Shown piece by piece: positions 10,945 through 20,959 of a stretch of DNA of 64,000 bases. Every line of letters begins with the position of its first letter. Position 1 is the stretch's first letter. The stretch covers positions 682,001 through 746,000 of the forward strand of contig OZ037888.1 of NCBI GenBank assembly GCA_964035575.1, given 5' to 3'. The notes under the pieces are model-generated. The model saw only the letters and a program-made list of their open reading frames with translations, was not told the origin of the DNA and made no database searches. Made by a program: the position numbers and the translations under genes. This DNA comes from Rhynchopus sp. YZ270_cl-10. Lineage: Eukaryota > Euglenozoa > Diplonemea > Diplonemida > Diplonemidae.

Positions 10945-12665
10945 AAGAAAAAAACCCCTTAGTGGGAGCACATCCTCGGGTGTCTACACCAATTTTGATG
11001 ATAAAACTTCAAAAAAAGGATTATCTTTGTTGAAATGATGGTGTTCTTTATCATTAAGGTTTACTTCTTGAAGATGGTCTTCTGACCCTTAGTGCCCTCG
11101 ACGGGATATAACTGCCCCCTCTTCTCCTTCTTCCCGCCTCTTTTGGAAGAATGGGTCACTGTGTCTTGCAGTTGCATGTACACACATCGGTTCGCGGTGT
11201 TTTCTTTTCCGTGACCAAGTATGAGGGTTCGGTTCATTTCACCCCCATTTTTTTTTCCGCTTATTTTAAGAAAAAAACGTGTTAACGCATGGTGCAGAGC
11301 GCCTTCGTTGTGCCTGTACCAAAATCCAACAAACAAAAGAAAACTTCCCAAAAATAAAAACGGAGACTGGTGGAGCCTCAGACCAGGCATCCTCTCCAGC
11401 AATTTAACATAAACAGAAGAAAAAAAAAGTTGTTGTTTTTTTATTCAGGTTTTTCCCCTTCTACAATTCTTGCACATTCCCTGATATTTTTTTTTGTATC
11501 ATCAGAAGCAGGGATTTTTCTAATTGTGGATTTGGATATGGATTTCAGGAAAATAAAAAAATTCCCTGAAAAAAATTCCCTGTTTTTCCCTACAGCAATT
11601 TCAGGTACATTCTACCCCACCCCACCCCCAGAGAGTTTCGCCTGTGGGATGCGATCGATCAACGCGATCAAATAAAGCGAAAAAAGGGGGGAACAAAAAA
11701 CAAAAAGAATCCCGGATTTTTGAGAAAAAAATTGGCTCTGCAGGCGGTTGCTGTAGTTGTGGGTGCGGATGTTCACGTCAGTTGCAGGCAAACGTCCAGC
11801 ATCGGAGACATTTGAGGTTGTGCACAAGAAGAAGGAGAAGACGTGTCAATCGCATTCAATTATGAGGGTTGGAAGACGGAGGAGATCTCAAATGTTGCGT
11901 ACCGTGGCTTCGCCAGAATCTTTTGCTTTAGCAAAATATGAAAGCAAACTTGATGGCAATAATTTATTGAGGCGCCGATTTCCCGCGTGGGCATTTTCCT
12001 GATGATAATTACCAACGACAGGCCATTTTATGTCAACATTTTTTAGAAATGTTGCGTTCCGTGGCTTCGCCAGGAACCTTTGGGTGCCTTGACTACCTTT
12101 TCTTACATAAATGTACTGAGGTTACTGATAAGGCTGACACCTACGATGGATCGTGGTTCACCAGCTTTCTACGATTTTGTGCATCAGAGGGAAGAAGCCT
12201 CACCTCCCTGCACTAGCAGGAAGTCGCGCGCGCGACGCGCGCGCAGCGACCGCTTTTACGGGGGGAAAGCTCGGGACCCCAAATCACCCCGTTTTGGCCA
12301 AAAGGGGTGATTGGCAAGAGTCCTGTCAACATGTCGAAAAAGTTTTGTGGGGGAAAATTTTTTTTTCCCCCGCAAAAAAGTCAAAAAAAACAGCCCAAAA
12401 ACTGTATCAAAAAAACAGGGAATTTTTTGGATTTGGATCTCGGAATTTAGCCAAAAAGGGTCGGATTTAGAGATATCCTTGATCAGAAGCCATTATTATC
12501 CCCTCTTCCACAGTTTTATTATTGATTTCATCTGCACTTTCAGTTCCTTATCATAGCACCTTTCAGAACGTGCTGTCTCTGAGAGGAAATACGCAAAAGC
12601 ATAGTGTCAGCCATATCCTCATCCCCATCCTCTTTTCAACTTTTCAAGCAAAATAAAATTAAATA
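10945..12665 (+). other. Intergenic region upstream of the MYST gene
   Basis: No supported gene. Low-complexity A/T runs, a GC-rich alternating stretch near 12225-12250, and a repeat at 11888-12080. A pyrimidine-rich stretch ends in TTTTCAAG (AG at 12648), 17 nt before the MYST start. Confidence 0.5.
11888..12080 (-). repeat. Dispersed repeat with paired GGCGAAGCCACGG boxes
   Basis: Two copies of CTGGCGAAGCCACGG followed by AACGCAACATTT (read on the minus strand) bracket about 150 bp. The same two-box arrangement is on the plus strand at 53281-53440 and 54424-54580, and GTTGACATAAAATGGC is also shared. Confidence 0.7.
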
Positions 12666-14126
12666 ATGTCACGCGAATACGCGACCGGAGACGGGCGGAA
12701 GTACATCTGCAACCTATTAGACCAGCGTTACGTTGTTGAGTTGCTTTCTTCACGCCACTCGCAGAAGTCCGAGCGGGAGATGGAGTACTTTGTACGGGTC
12801 CTAGGGAAGGACCGCCGCATCGACCGGTGGCTGCACGAAAGCGACATTCTGGAGGAAACGAACGTCCAGGACTCTGACGCATTGTACGCAGTTACCGCAG
12901 CACCTTCTGCACCAGCCTCTGCACCAAAGGGAACAAAACGCACCATCACCCAAATGCGCAAAGCCCTAGACACATCAGACCCCCTCCACGTCTTCGCCAT
13001 CTACGACGGCATCCAAGCTGACGAAGAAGCGGCCGAACACTCCAAACACCTCCGCGACGTGAAATGGGTTGAGAAAATGGTCTTCGGCGACCACATAATA
13101 GACGCATGGTATCCTTCCCCGTTTACGAGAGAGAGCATCCGGGAGGAGGTGACAGCGAATGGGGGAAAACTGTACGTTGATGACATTTCCTTGAAGTACA
13201 CTGGAAATGCCGCACGCATGCTGGAACACCGCCAACGGCATGGCGAAGGCCAATTTGGTCTCCGAGGACCTCCAGGGATCTGTCTTTATGATCACGGAGG
13301 CTGGGCGCTATGGGAAATGGACGGAGGAGAAGGTGCGGAATACAATAACGATTTGGTAGAAAGCTCGCAACGCGATGAGATCTCGCACCTCCGCACTGTC
13401 GAGGCCGCACACAGAGAGCTCTACTGCCAAAATATGGGTCTCATCTCAAAGCTCTTCCTCGACCACAAACAGGAGTGTTTCACGACGTCAAACTTTGTCT
13501 ATTACGTTCTCACCGAACGTTACGAACGTGAAGACGAAGCCACCACAGGACGTCCATTTGACTCCAAAACCCTTCGCCCTGCTGTAGGGGGAACGGACTA
13601 CCTTTTCCGCGGATATTTCAGCCGCGAAAAAGGACAGATGGACTACAATCTTTCTTGTATCATGGTGTTACCTCCTTGGCAGCGTTCGGGGATTGGGCGA
13701 ATGCTGATTCACTTCTCTTATTTGTTATCAGGACGCGAGCCTCGAGCAAAACGTGGTATCGGTGCAGGCACCCCAGAACGGCCTCTCTCCGATCTCGGCA
13801 AAATCGTATACCTGCAATACTGGAAGACCCGTGTAGTTGAGTTTGTGCGCGCATGGAAAACAGCGGGAGTGGTAGGAACCTTCAACGACATCATCGTTCA
13901 CACACACCTCGAGAAAAAAGATGTCATGAAGGCCCTGCACTCCCTCGGCCTCCTCCTCGAAGGGACCGGATCATCCGTGGAAATTGATTGGGAAAACGCA
14001 GAGGAAAACATAGAGGCAAACTTCACGCCGTCTCGCGTCGCTCCAACTATCTCAGAGGGGCATGTGTACCATGTTGGCATGCAGTTTGGGTTTGGCGATG
14101 TCGATGATGAGAGTCATGATGTTTAA
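12666..14126 (+). CDS. MYST-family histone acetyltransferase, 486 aa
   Basis: Transfers acetyl groups from acetyl-CoA to histone lysines in the nucleus. Residues about 10-75 resemble a chromo-barrel (YFVRVLGKDRRIDRWLHESD). The catalytic MYST domain runs from about 135 to 460: FGDHIIDAWYPSPF, the acceptor-lysine block FLDHK, YNLSCIMVLPP with Cys331, the acetyl-CoA loop QRSGIGR at 339-345, and catalytic Glu371 in TPERPLSDLG. Order and spacing match Esa1/Tip60/MOF-type enzymes. The C2HC zinc-finger position just inside the domain (LYVDDISLKYTGN to HRQRHGEG) has none of the usual cysteines, so that subdomain probably does not bind zinc. An insert sits between REPRAKRGIGAGT and the catalytic Glu. 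The ATG at 12666 follows an in-leader AG acceptor. Single exon. Confidence 0.9.
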   Translation: MSREYATGDGRKYICNLLDQRYVVELLSSRHSQKSEREMEYFVRVLGKDRRIDRWLHESDILEETNVQDSDALYAVTAAPSAPASAPKGTKRTITQMRKALDTSDPLHVFAIYDGIQADEEAAEHSKHLRDVKWVEKMVFGDHIIDAWYPSPFTRESIREEVTANGGKLYVDDISLKYTGNAARMLEHRQRHGEGQFGLRGPPGICLYDHGGWALWEMDGGEGAEYNNDLVESSQRDEISHLRTVEAAHRELYCQNMGLISKLFLDHKQECFTTSNFVYYVLTERYEREDEATTGRPFDSKTLRPAVGGTDYLFRGYFSREKGQMDYNLSCIMVLPPWQRSGIGRMLIHFSYLLSGREPRAKRGIGAGTPERPLSDLGKIVYLQYWKTRVVEFVRAWKTAGVVGTFNDIIVHTHLEKKDVMKALHSLGLLLEGTGSSVEIDWENAEENIEANFTPSRVAPTISEGHVYHVGMQFGFGDVDDESHDV

Positions 14127-14209
14127 GGGGGGTTTTGCGGGGTAGTCAAAAATGTTGGTCGATCCAGAGCCAATTCTATTAAAAACAGCGAGAATTTTTC
14201 TTTATTTCC

Positions 14210-14259
14210 CCCCTCCCTCCCCCTCCCCTCTCCCCCCTCTGTCTACTATCAAAACTCAG
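14210..14259 (+). promoter_or_regulatory. Polypyrimidine tract with AG, putative leader splice acceptor
   Basis: Almost unbroken C/T tract (14203-14244), then AAAACTCAG, 19 nt before the ATG at 14278. No upstream coding exon is apparent, so it would fit spliced-leader addition. Similar tracts precede most other genes here; this is the clearest. Inference only. Confidence 0.45.
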
Positions 14260-14277
14260 AAATTACACAAAAAAAAA

Positions 14278-17200
14278 ATGGGAAAAAAAAAGGCCGTTGT
14301 TGGAAAGAAGGCTGCCAAACCGAAACCGGGTATTCCTGCGAAGAAGGTAACGACAACAGGGATGCGGAAGAAGTCTACCCGCCTTGCAAAGTCTGAACCG
14401 GAGACGATCTACCCGAAACTGGATGTGCGGGATGTGTATATCAGGAACTGCACTGCGTTAGGGATCCGGCCGAATGTTGCGATGATTGCGAATTTACCTC
14501 CACCTGGCGAGAACACTTTTGAGGAAATGACGGTTCTTCGCGCGAACAACGTTTATATTGGAGACAAAGGCGCGGTCGCGGCCTTCGAGCTCATACGCGT
14601 CTGCCCCAACATCACCGAACTCCACGCCAGCAGCAACGGCATCACCGACGACGGCGCGACCACGCTCCTCGGCTACGCAAAAGACCACCCCTCGCTGACA
14701 CACATCGATCTCTCCCACAACAAACTCTCCCAAGACATTATCCCGGTTATCAAACGCATGCTGCGTTCCAACAAAACTGTCAAAACCATTTCTCTTGAAC
14801 ACAACGCAAATATCTATGAATCGAGCATGAACGAACTGAAGGTTCTTCTCGCATTTAATCAAAGCGTGCAAAATGCGGATGAGAAGATTCTTCGCAATGT
14901 ATCCGCACTCAGGAAAATTGTAGAACGGTTTAGCGGTACACCAAACGACGACTACCAAGAGAGGAAGGCAGGGCTAGATGAATGGATTGCAGGGCGAGAG
15001 TTGTGTTCCATCCCTGCAAGGGATAGCGATGGGTGGGCGACGGTGTCGGTGTTCATCTCCGCAACCTTCTCAGACTTCCACAGTGAGGTGCACATCATCT
15101 CTCACCGTGTAGTGGACGACCTCAACTCGTATCTACGCAAATTTAAGATAAAACTTCTTCCAATGGATTTGCACCAATGTAGAAAATATTCTTGCGATAA
15201 CATCGAAAACATCAGCAACGTGAAATACTGCCTCAGCACCCTCCGAAGCTCATCAGACATCCTTCTCTCTCTGCATGGCGACGTCCTTTCATGGGTTCCA
15301 GTGGTCGATGAAATTCCGAATTATCAGCGTTTCGAAGCCATAAAAAAAATCTGTGCAACCGAACCCACTTCACTCTCATATCTTTCCTTTACCGACGCCT
15401 TTCAAAATAAAGTAACGGAGGAGAAGGTGCCAATGTGCTTCTTTTACTTTCGCAATCCTGAAGTTATAGAAGGGATTCCGCTTTCTCTAAAAAGCCTTTA
15501 CACAGAGAAAGGTCATCGGAAATGCTGGAATCACCGTGAACAGACACGCATTCAAGAGAACACCCCGGAGGCATTGCAATACCGTGATTATGGTGCGCAT
15601 TTTAAGACAATTGATGTGTATGGACAGATTCATTTGTGCCGTTGTCAGGCCTTTGAGGAAGCGGTGCAGGCGGACGTATTCAACGCTTTGGAAAAAATGT
15701 ACAATTTTGGCGAACTTCAGAAACAGGAGTCTGAGAGGCTTGCGGCGTTGGTTAATGGCACCACCCCGCCACCCACCTCTACAACACCACGCGTCGCCAT
15801 CGCAAACACTGACTACCGAACCTCGCTGTCAACCTACTTCGCACCATCACGCGAAAGCTTCGTCGGCCGCGAACCCTCCATCGCCAAGGTAAAATCCATC
15901 ATCAAAGACAACCCCCCTGATACCCGCATCGTCTCCGTCTGTGGGGCAGCCGGCTCCGGCAAAACCGCGCTCTTCGCGCAAATTCTCCACGAAATTGAAC
16001 AAGAAGACACCGAGGGAGAACACATTGTACTAAAGTACTTTGCAGAAACAGCACATTTACTTCCCGATACATCTGATATTCGCACCCTAACCACGTCGTT
16101 GTACTATCAAACGTTGGCTGGCGGTTTGGCAAAGCCTTATCAATATGAAGACGATTTGGTGCGAAACGACAGAATCTTTGACACAATCACACACCTCTGG
16201 GAGCACCTCTCATGCCTTGCGCGGGAAAAACAGAAATGTGTCAACATCTTCATCGAAGGAGCCGACGCTGTGACAGGCCTGCACCGTGCCAGCGAGCTTT
16301 TTGTTACCTCTGCAGGAGAACCCCGCATTCCGTGGAACGTTCGTGTCTTTATAACGGCACCGAATTTTGACATGGCGCAGACCGGTGGGCCCACCCAAAC
16401 ATATATGGACACATTGTTTCATGCGTTCCCTCAAATGGTTGTGCTGCGTATCGAACGTCTTCTCTTGAAGGAACGTCGTGCGCTCATTTCATCGTGGTTA
16501 GAGCCGTACGGTGTGGAGTTAGAGAGTGCTGATGAAAATGAGTTGGTCAAGCATGCGGCCGCAGTGCATCCGCAGTACTGCAAGCTGATGTGCAATGAGG
16601 TGCTGCACCGTAGTCAGTATATGTCTGTAGGGAAGATGTTTAAGTCGTTGGGGGGCAGTGTGTCGGAGCTGATTTATAAGATGTTTGAGGCAAGGCAGGC
16701 GAAGGAGCAGAACCATGGTGGTGCTTTGTACTTCAGACGCTTCGGTGCAGTGCTCGCATCGGTACGCGATGGGTTGACGGTGCACGAATGTCGCGAGGTT
16801 TTGATGTCCACCTTCGAATACCTCCAACCACACAGCAGAAACCCTTCTGGGTCATTGGAGGAGAATTTTACACGCTGCTTCACCTCCCCTGCAGACTCTG
16901 CAGGGTACGACTCAGACACAGCGCTAGCTGCAACGCATTCAAAAGAAACCCGTCTTGTACGCAAACGGCTTTGGGGGCGTTGGTCAGGCACACCACGGCT
17001 GTTGCCTGGCGCTATATGGAGTCGTCTTATCTTTGAGTTCCGCCCTTTTATTCTGAAGAAGGTAGTGAAGCAGCGGGGTGACACAGAGACGTATGTGGTG
17101 GCATTGTCGGGGCGGTCTGTCAGCGACGCTGCGTCTGCGTTTTTCATCGGCCCCGACAAACGGCGTGCAGCAAGGATCCATGCGCAGCTGGGGCACTACT

Positions 17201-18939
17201 ACCGCGGAAAACTGTACATCCCGCACACCCTCATCTGGCGCCGTGCGCTCCGTGGAGTGCTGTACCACCTCAGCAAGGCGTGGCTGTGGGAGTCTGTCTG
17301 CGAGGTGTTACGCCCTTCCTTTCTTTACCACGTCTTGGCAGAGGGCCTGAGCTATGAGGTAGCACGCGACCTGGAGGTGACTGAGGCGGAGCTGCGGTCA
17401 TGCCTCAACGCCTATACAGAAAGCCTTGATATGCAAACAAAGCTGCGCACATACCTACAAAGGTTCACAGAGTACCGCCTCTTCCTGAAGACCTACTGCA
17501 GGGGACAACACAACATGCCAATCCATGCCTCCCTGCTAGCGATGCTCGCCACACCGCAGACCTGGCGCCTCTCACAACAGGCAGCAGCGCTCTTTGCCCA
17601 CCACCGCACCTCCTTCCTGCAGCCCCACGGTGCCGCCTTCGCTGCAGCCAGGGGTGTCATGCAGACCGGTCTCCCCTCCGAACGCATCTCAGACACAAGC
17701 CTTGCCTCTCTCATCCCCCAGGAACGTCCTCGCCTTGTCGTCAGCACCACCCTCATGGTCACCTTCATGGGCCCCGCAGCAGATGTCTCCAATGCAGAGA
17801 CATGCAACACGGAGGGGGCGTCGTACAACAGCAAAGGGGTTGTGTATGTGTGGGATCATAGCGGTGTTTTGCAGTCGCGTATCATGCATAAGGAGCTGTC
17901 TGGTGCGGTTGTATGTGATGTGACGATTGCGAAGGATGAAACGCAGCTGTTGATAGCATCGGATAATTGGCGATTGTTGCTGTGGGACCTTGAGACGCAG
18001 AGTGTGTTGGCGAGCTTGCCGCTGCCGTCGAGGGGGTCTGCTACCGTGCGGGGGTGTTGCTTCTCGAATGAGCCGCGTGCCAAGCCCTTCAGCAATGAGG
18101 TGCCGCGGAAGGGGTTGTGCTTCTACGACTCTGTCGGGCGTCTGTTGTTGTGGTCGTCGTACGACGCGCACGCAGTGCCTGCCCGGCAGTCCTCCAACGG
18201 GGTGATGATTGTCGCGTTTTCCCCAGGCGGTGTGAAGATGGTTGCTGGGTTTGAAGACTCATCGATCATCGCCTTTTCCCTTGCAGGGAAGGCGCCTGTC
18301 CAGCTCGCCTCATACGTTGCTCGCGAACAGCCGAAGGCAGTGCGCTTCCTCGACGGCTCTTCCAGCAACGTGCTGACTCTAACGGAACGCAAGATCGTTG
18401 TGTGGCATGCAGACACCGGGGCGGCGCTGTGCCATGTGGAGTTGACGTTCAGCTTCAGGGGCGACGCTTCGCTCTTATACTGTGAAGGTGGCATTGTGGT
18501 TTCGATCGACCCTGGTGTCGGTGTCGCACATTGGCAGGTGAAGGAGGAGGCGGGCGCGGTGTCTTTGGATGTCCTCGGTTCGGTGCCTGTCGCGCTGTGG
18601 GATAAGGATGCACAGCATGGGCCCAGCTCCTGGGCGTCCGATGGGAAAGTGTGTGTCGGTGCGTTTGCCAGTGGTGTTGTCTCCTTTGTGGAGCTGGGAG
18701 GCCAGGCACCGTCCCTCGCACAGTGCTTTATGACCGACGCAGTGCTGGCTCAAGAGGGCGCACCCACAACACCACCCTGCCTGCTCCCTCTCTGCTCTGC
18801 CATGCTCCTCCCAAGCAAAGAAGGCACACCCCCTTCATTTGCCTTCGTCGATGCCTCCTCTGGCGTGCCCTTGATTGTCTCTCATATACAACACGAATTT
18901 GCCCATGGAAAGCTTCCCATAACAAATGCGTTAGATTGA
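14278..18939 (+). CDS. LRR - TIR-like - STAND NTPase (NACHT-type) - WD-like protein, 1553 aa
   Basis: Large single-exon gene. Residues 1-45 are Lys-rich. Residues about 75-215 hold leucine-rich repeats of the ribonuclease-inhibitor kind (ITELHASSNGITDDGATTLL, LTHIDLSHNKLS). Residues about 253-400 resemble the DUF4062 domain of TEP1/NWD1-type proteins (VSVFISATFSDFHSEVH). A P-loop NTPase follows: Walker A GAAGSGKT at 556-563 and a Walker B-like NIFIEGADAV near 655. A helical region comes next, then a C-terminal beta-propeller-like part (about 1165-1530) with WD-type strands such as VVYVWDHSG and LLLWDLETQ. STAND proteins act as ligand-sensing switches that oligomerise on nucleotide exchange; animal and fungal NLRs use the same plan. 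The LRRs are N-terminal here, unlike animal NLRs. Sensing and scaffolding are both possible. The in-frame TTG at 14152 is not a start. Confidence 0.8.
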   Translation: MGKKKAVVGKKAAKPKPGIPAKKVTTTGMRKKSTRLAKSEPETIYPKLDVRDVYIRNCTALGIRPNVAMIANLPPPGENTFEEMTVLRANNVYIGDKGAVAAFELIRVCPNITELHASSNGITDDGATTLLGYAKDHPSLTHIDLSHNKLSQDIIPVIKRMLRSNKTVKTISLEHNANIYESSMNELKVLLAFNQSVQNADEKILRNVSALRKIVERFSGTPNDDYQERKAGLDEWIAGRELCSIPARDSDGWATVSVFISATFSDFHSEVHIISHRVVDDLNSYLRKFKIKLLPMDLHQCRKYSCDNIENISNVKYCLSTLRSSSDILLSLHGDVLSWVPVVDEIPNYQRFEAIKKICATEPTSLSYLSFTDAFQNKVTEEKVPMCFFYFRNPEVIEGIPLSLKSLYTEKGHRKCWNHREQTRIQENTPEALQYRDYGAHFKTIDVYGQIHLCRCQAFEEAVQADVFNALEKMYNFGELQKQESERLAALVNGTTPPPTSTTPRVAIANTDYRTSLSTYFAPSRESFVGREPSIAKVKSIIKDNPPDTRIVSVCGAAGSGKTALFAQILHEIEQEDTEGEHIVLKYFAETAHLLPDTSDIRTLTTSLYYQTLAGGLAKPYQYEDDLVRNDRIFDTITHLWEHLSCLAREKQKCVNIFIEGADAVTGLHRASELFVTSAGEPRIPWNVRVFITAPNFDMAQTGGPTQTYMDTLFHAFPQMVVLRIERLLLKERRALISSWLEPYGVELESADENELVKHAAAVHPQYCKLMCNEVLHRSQYMSVGKMFKSLGGSVSELIYKMFEARQAKEQNHGGALYFRRFGAVLASVRDGLTVHECREVLMSTFEYLQPHSRNPSGSLEENFTRCFTSPADSAGYDSDTALAATHSKETRLVRKRLWGRWSGTPRLLPGAIWSRLIFEFRPFILKKVVKQRGDTETYVVALSGRSVSDAASAFFIGPDKRRAARIHAQLGHYYRGKLYIPHTLIWRRALRGVLYHLSKAWLWESVCEVLRPSFLYHVLAEGLSYEVARDLEVTEAELRSCLNAYTESLDMQTKLRTYLQRFTEYRLFLKTYCRGQHNMPIHASLLAMLATPQTWRLSQQAAALFAHHRTSFLQPHGAAFAAARGVMQTGLPSERISDTSLASLIPQERPRLVVSTTLMVTFMGPAADVSNAETCNTEGASYNSKGVVYVWDHSGVLQSRIMHKELSGAVVCDVTIAKDETQLLIASDNWRLLLWDLETQSVLASLPLPSRGSATVRGCCFSNEPRAKPFSNEVPRKGLCFYDSVGRLLLWSSYDAHAVPARQSSNGVMIVAFSPGGVKMVAGFEDSSIIAFSLAGKAPVQLASYVAREQPKAVRFLDGSSSNVLTLTERKIVVWHADTGAALCHVELTFSFRGDASLLYCEGGIVVSIDPGVGVAHWQVKEEAGAVSLDVLGSVPVALWDKDAQHGPSSWASDGKVCVGAFASGVVSFVELGGQAPSLAQCFMTDAVLAQEGAPTTPPCLLPLCSAMLLPSKEGTPPSFAFVDASSGVPLIVSHIQHEFAHGKLPITNALD

Positions 18940-19226
18940 TTGAAGAATTGTGTTGTCTCGCTCTGGTTAAATGCCAAGCAGAGACCACAAAAAAACAACA
19001 ACCGAGGGAGGAGGCCGTTATTTGCTGATTCTGTTCTTTGAAAAAAATATTTCCGTTTTTTTTTTTAAGTTGCATTTTTTAACCCCCTTCCCATGCTCTA
19101 TTTACACTAGCAATAGTAAAAGAAGTTATCCCCGATTGGCTCCTATTTTTTAAACTAGAATCACCCTCTGTGACCCCCCTGGGGTTTTTTTGTATTTCAA
19201 CTCAAATTTACAACGCACAGAACACA

Positions 19227-20180
19227 ATGACGGCACCAAGCGTGACCTTGAACAATGGCAAGGTGTTTCCTTTGGTAGGACTGGGCACCTTTGAAAGCAA
19301 GGACGGAGAGGTGCAGCGTGCGGTGCTTGCGGCACTGCGTGCAGGGTACCGCCATGTAGACTGTGCTCGGGTCTACGGAAACGAACGGGAGGTCGGGGAG
19401 GGGCTGCGCCTTGCATTTTCCGAAGGCATCTGCACCAGAGAAGAGGTGTGGGTGACCTCCAAGGTCTGGAACACACACCACCGCCACGTAGCGACATCCT
19501 TGAAACAAACGCTTGCCGACCTTCAATTGGAGTATGTGGACCTTCTCCTTGTCCACTGGCCGCAAGCCTATGCGCACAGCAACGAAACCCTCCCCATGGA
19601 CAGTGCCGGCAACATGCTGTTTGACACCCCGCCACATGCTGACACATGGAAGTGCATGGAGGAGGTCTGCAAGGCAGGTCTTGCGCACAGCATTGGTGTC
19701 AGCAACTTCAACATTGCGCAGGTGGAGAGGCTGCTGGGTGTGGCGGAGATCGCTCCGGTAGTGAACCAGGTGGAAGTGCATCCGTACTTGGTGAATGAGG
19801 AGTTGGTGCGGTACTGCCAGGGGAAGGGGGTCGAGGTGACGGCGTACTGCCCGTTGGGAGCGCCTAAGAGGCCGTGGGCGAAGACAGGCGACCCGGAGTT
19901 GTTGGAGGACCCGCGTTTGCTGGCAATTTCGGCGCGTGTCGGGAAGACTCCTGCGCAGGTGCTCCTTCGCTTCCAAGTGCAACGTCGTATCGCAGTCATC
20001 CCCAAGTCCGTCACCCCCTCCCGCATAGCAGCAAACATCGCCATCTCCGACTTCACCCTCTCAGACGCAGACATGCAACAAATCCGTGCCTTTGATAAAA
20101 ACTGGCGGTCCTGCGACCCAGTGCGAGACATGAAGCACCCCGAGTACCCTTTTCATCCGGATAGCCCTGTGCCTAAATAG
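19227..20180 (+). CDS. Aldo-keto reductase, 317 aa
   Basis: NAD(P)H-dependent carbonyl reductase of the AKR superfamily, a (beta/alpha)8 barrel, probably cytosolic. The catalytic tetrad is complete: Asp45 and Tyr50 (DCARVYGNE), Lys79 (VTSKVW) and His110 (LLLVHWP). Other signatures are GLGTFESKDGEVQRAV near the start, SIGVSNFN in the middle and the cofactor block AVIPKSVTPSRIAANI near the C-terminus. Length is typical. The start is the ATG at 19227, directly after AACGCACAG, a likely splice acceptor; the in-frame GTG at 19170 is unlikely. It lies 287 bp after the STAND gene on the same strand. The substrate cannot be told from sequence; AKR5-type (2,5-diketogluconate reductase-like) enzymes are the nearest in style. 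Confidence 0.92.
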   Translation: MTAPSVTLNNGKVFPLVGLGTFESKDGEVQRAVLAALRAGYRHVDCARVYGNEREVGEGLRLAFSEGICTREEVWVTSKVWNTHHRHVATSLKQTLADLQLEYVDLLLVHWPQAYAHSNETLPMDSAGNMLFDTPPHADTWKCMEEVCKAGLAHSIGVSNFNIAQVERLLGVAEIAPVVNQVEVHPYLVNEELVRYCQGKGVEVTAYCPLGAPKRPWAKTGDPELLEDPRLLAISARVGKTPAQVLLRFQVQRRIAVIPKSVTPSRIAANIAISDFTLSDADMQQIRAFDKNWRSCDPVRDMKHPEYPFHPDSPVPK

Positions 20181-20959
20181 CCTTGAAGAAGTAAGCTACG
20201 AGGTGTAGGGAATAGGAGGTGAAGGAGCGGAGGGGTGTGCGGTGCTGCGTTGTTTCGACAGCGGTGGAGGTCAGGTAGAGATGTGAATTGCAGTGAAACA
20301 ATGACATCATCCTGTACGGCCATTGTCTATTCTATATGTCCCCTTTTTGAAGGTAATGCACGATATATTGTCTAAATTTTGATTATTTCCTCCCTCCGTT
20401 GGCCGGAGGGGAGGGGTTGTTTGTGTACCGCCCCCTTTCGCACTACGGCATGGAGAAGCCATTAGGTTTTTAAACCCTTTCTACCTGGTGTTCGTGAGTC
20501 CAGGATGTGTGCGGGTTGTGTCCCCATCCGCGTGTTTCCCCCTCTCCCTTTCTTCTTAGGATTACTAAACAAGGACGGTCTCAGAACCGTGACCTACAAA
20601 CAACGTTTCTAAAGGGTAAGTAGTACCAGGGTGTGTCCAGCACTCATGTAAGACTACCCCCGGGGAAGAAATTTTTCATAAATGCTGCTCTCAAGGGTTC
20701 AGGGCGAATGACGTTTATACCTTCCGTAGTACAAAAGGCTTCGGTCAACATTGAGTACAGACCCTATTAGCCCCAAGGGTTCTTAGGCTGTTGAGACAAC
20801 AAAAAGAAGCGCAAGAAAAAGAAGAAACCCTCCCCATCCAAGCGTTTTTGTTCCCCCATTTTTCTTTGCACCGTCTCACCCTTTCGGACCTGGTTTTCAT
20901 TCCACAACTTGCAGGTTAAATCAGATCTATTTCGCAGCACCAAAAGACACAAAAGCAAG
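20181..20959 (+). other. Intergenic region between reductase and tyrosinase
   Basis: No gene seen. Positions 20433-20480 share a block (ACCGCCCCCTTTCGCACTAC, then AAGCCATTAGGTTT) with 41888-41935, another dispersed repeat. A C/T-rich stretch ending CAACTTGCAG (AG at 20914) precedes the tyrosinase start by 45 nt. Confidence 0.5.

Noticed and set aside
11061-11402. Minus-strand frame ending in a Lys/Gly-rich tail (GQLYPVEGTKGQKTIFKK)
   Set aside because: Looks faintly like a small basic protein, but I could not match it to a family or find consistent exons; left unannotated.
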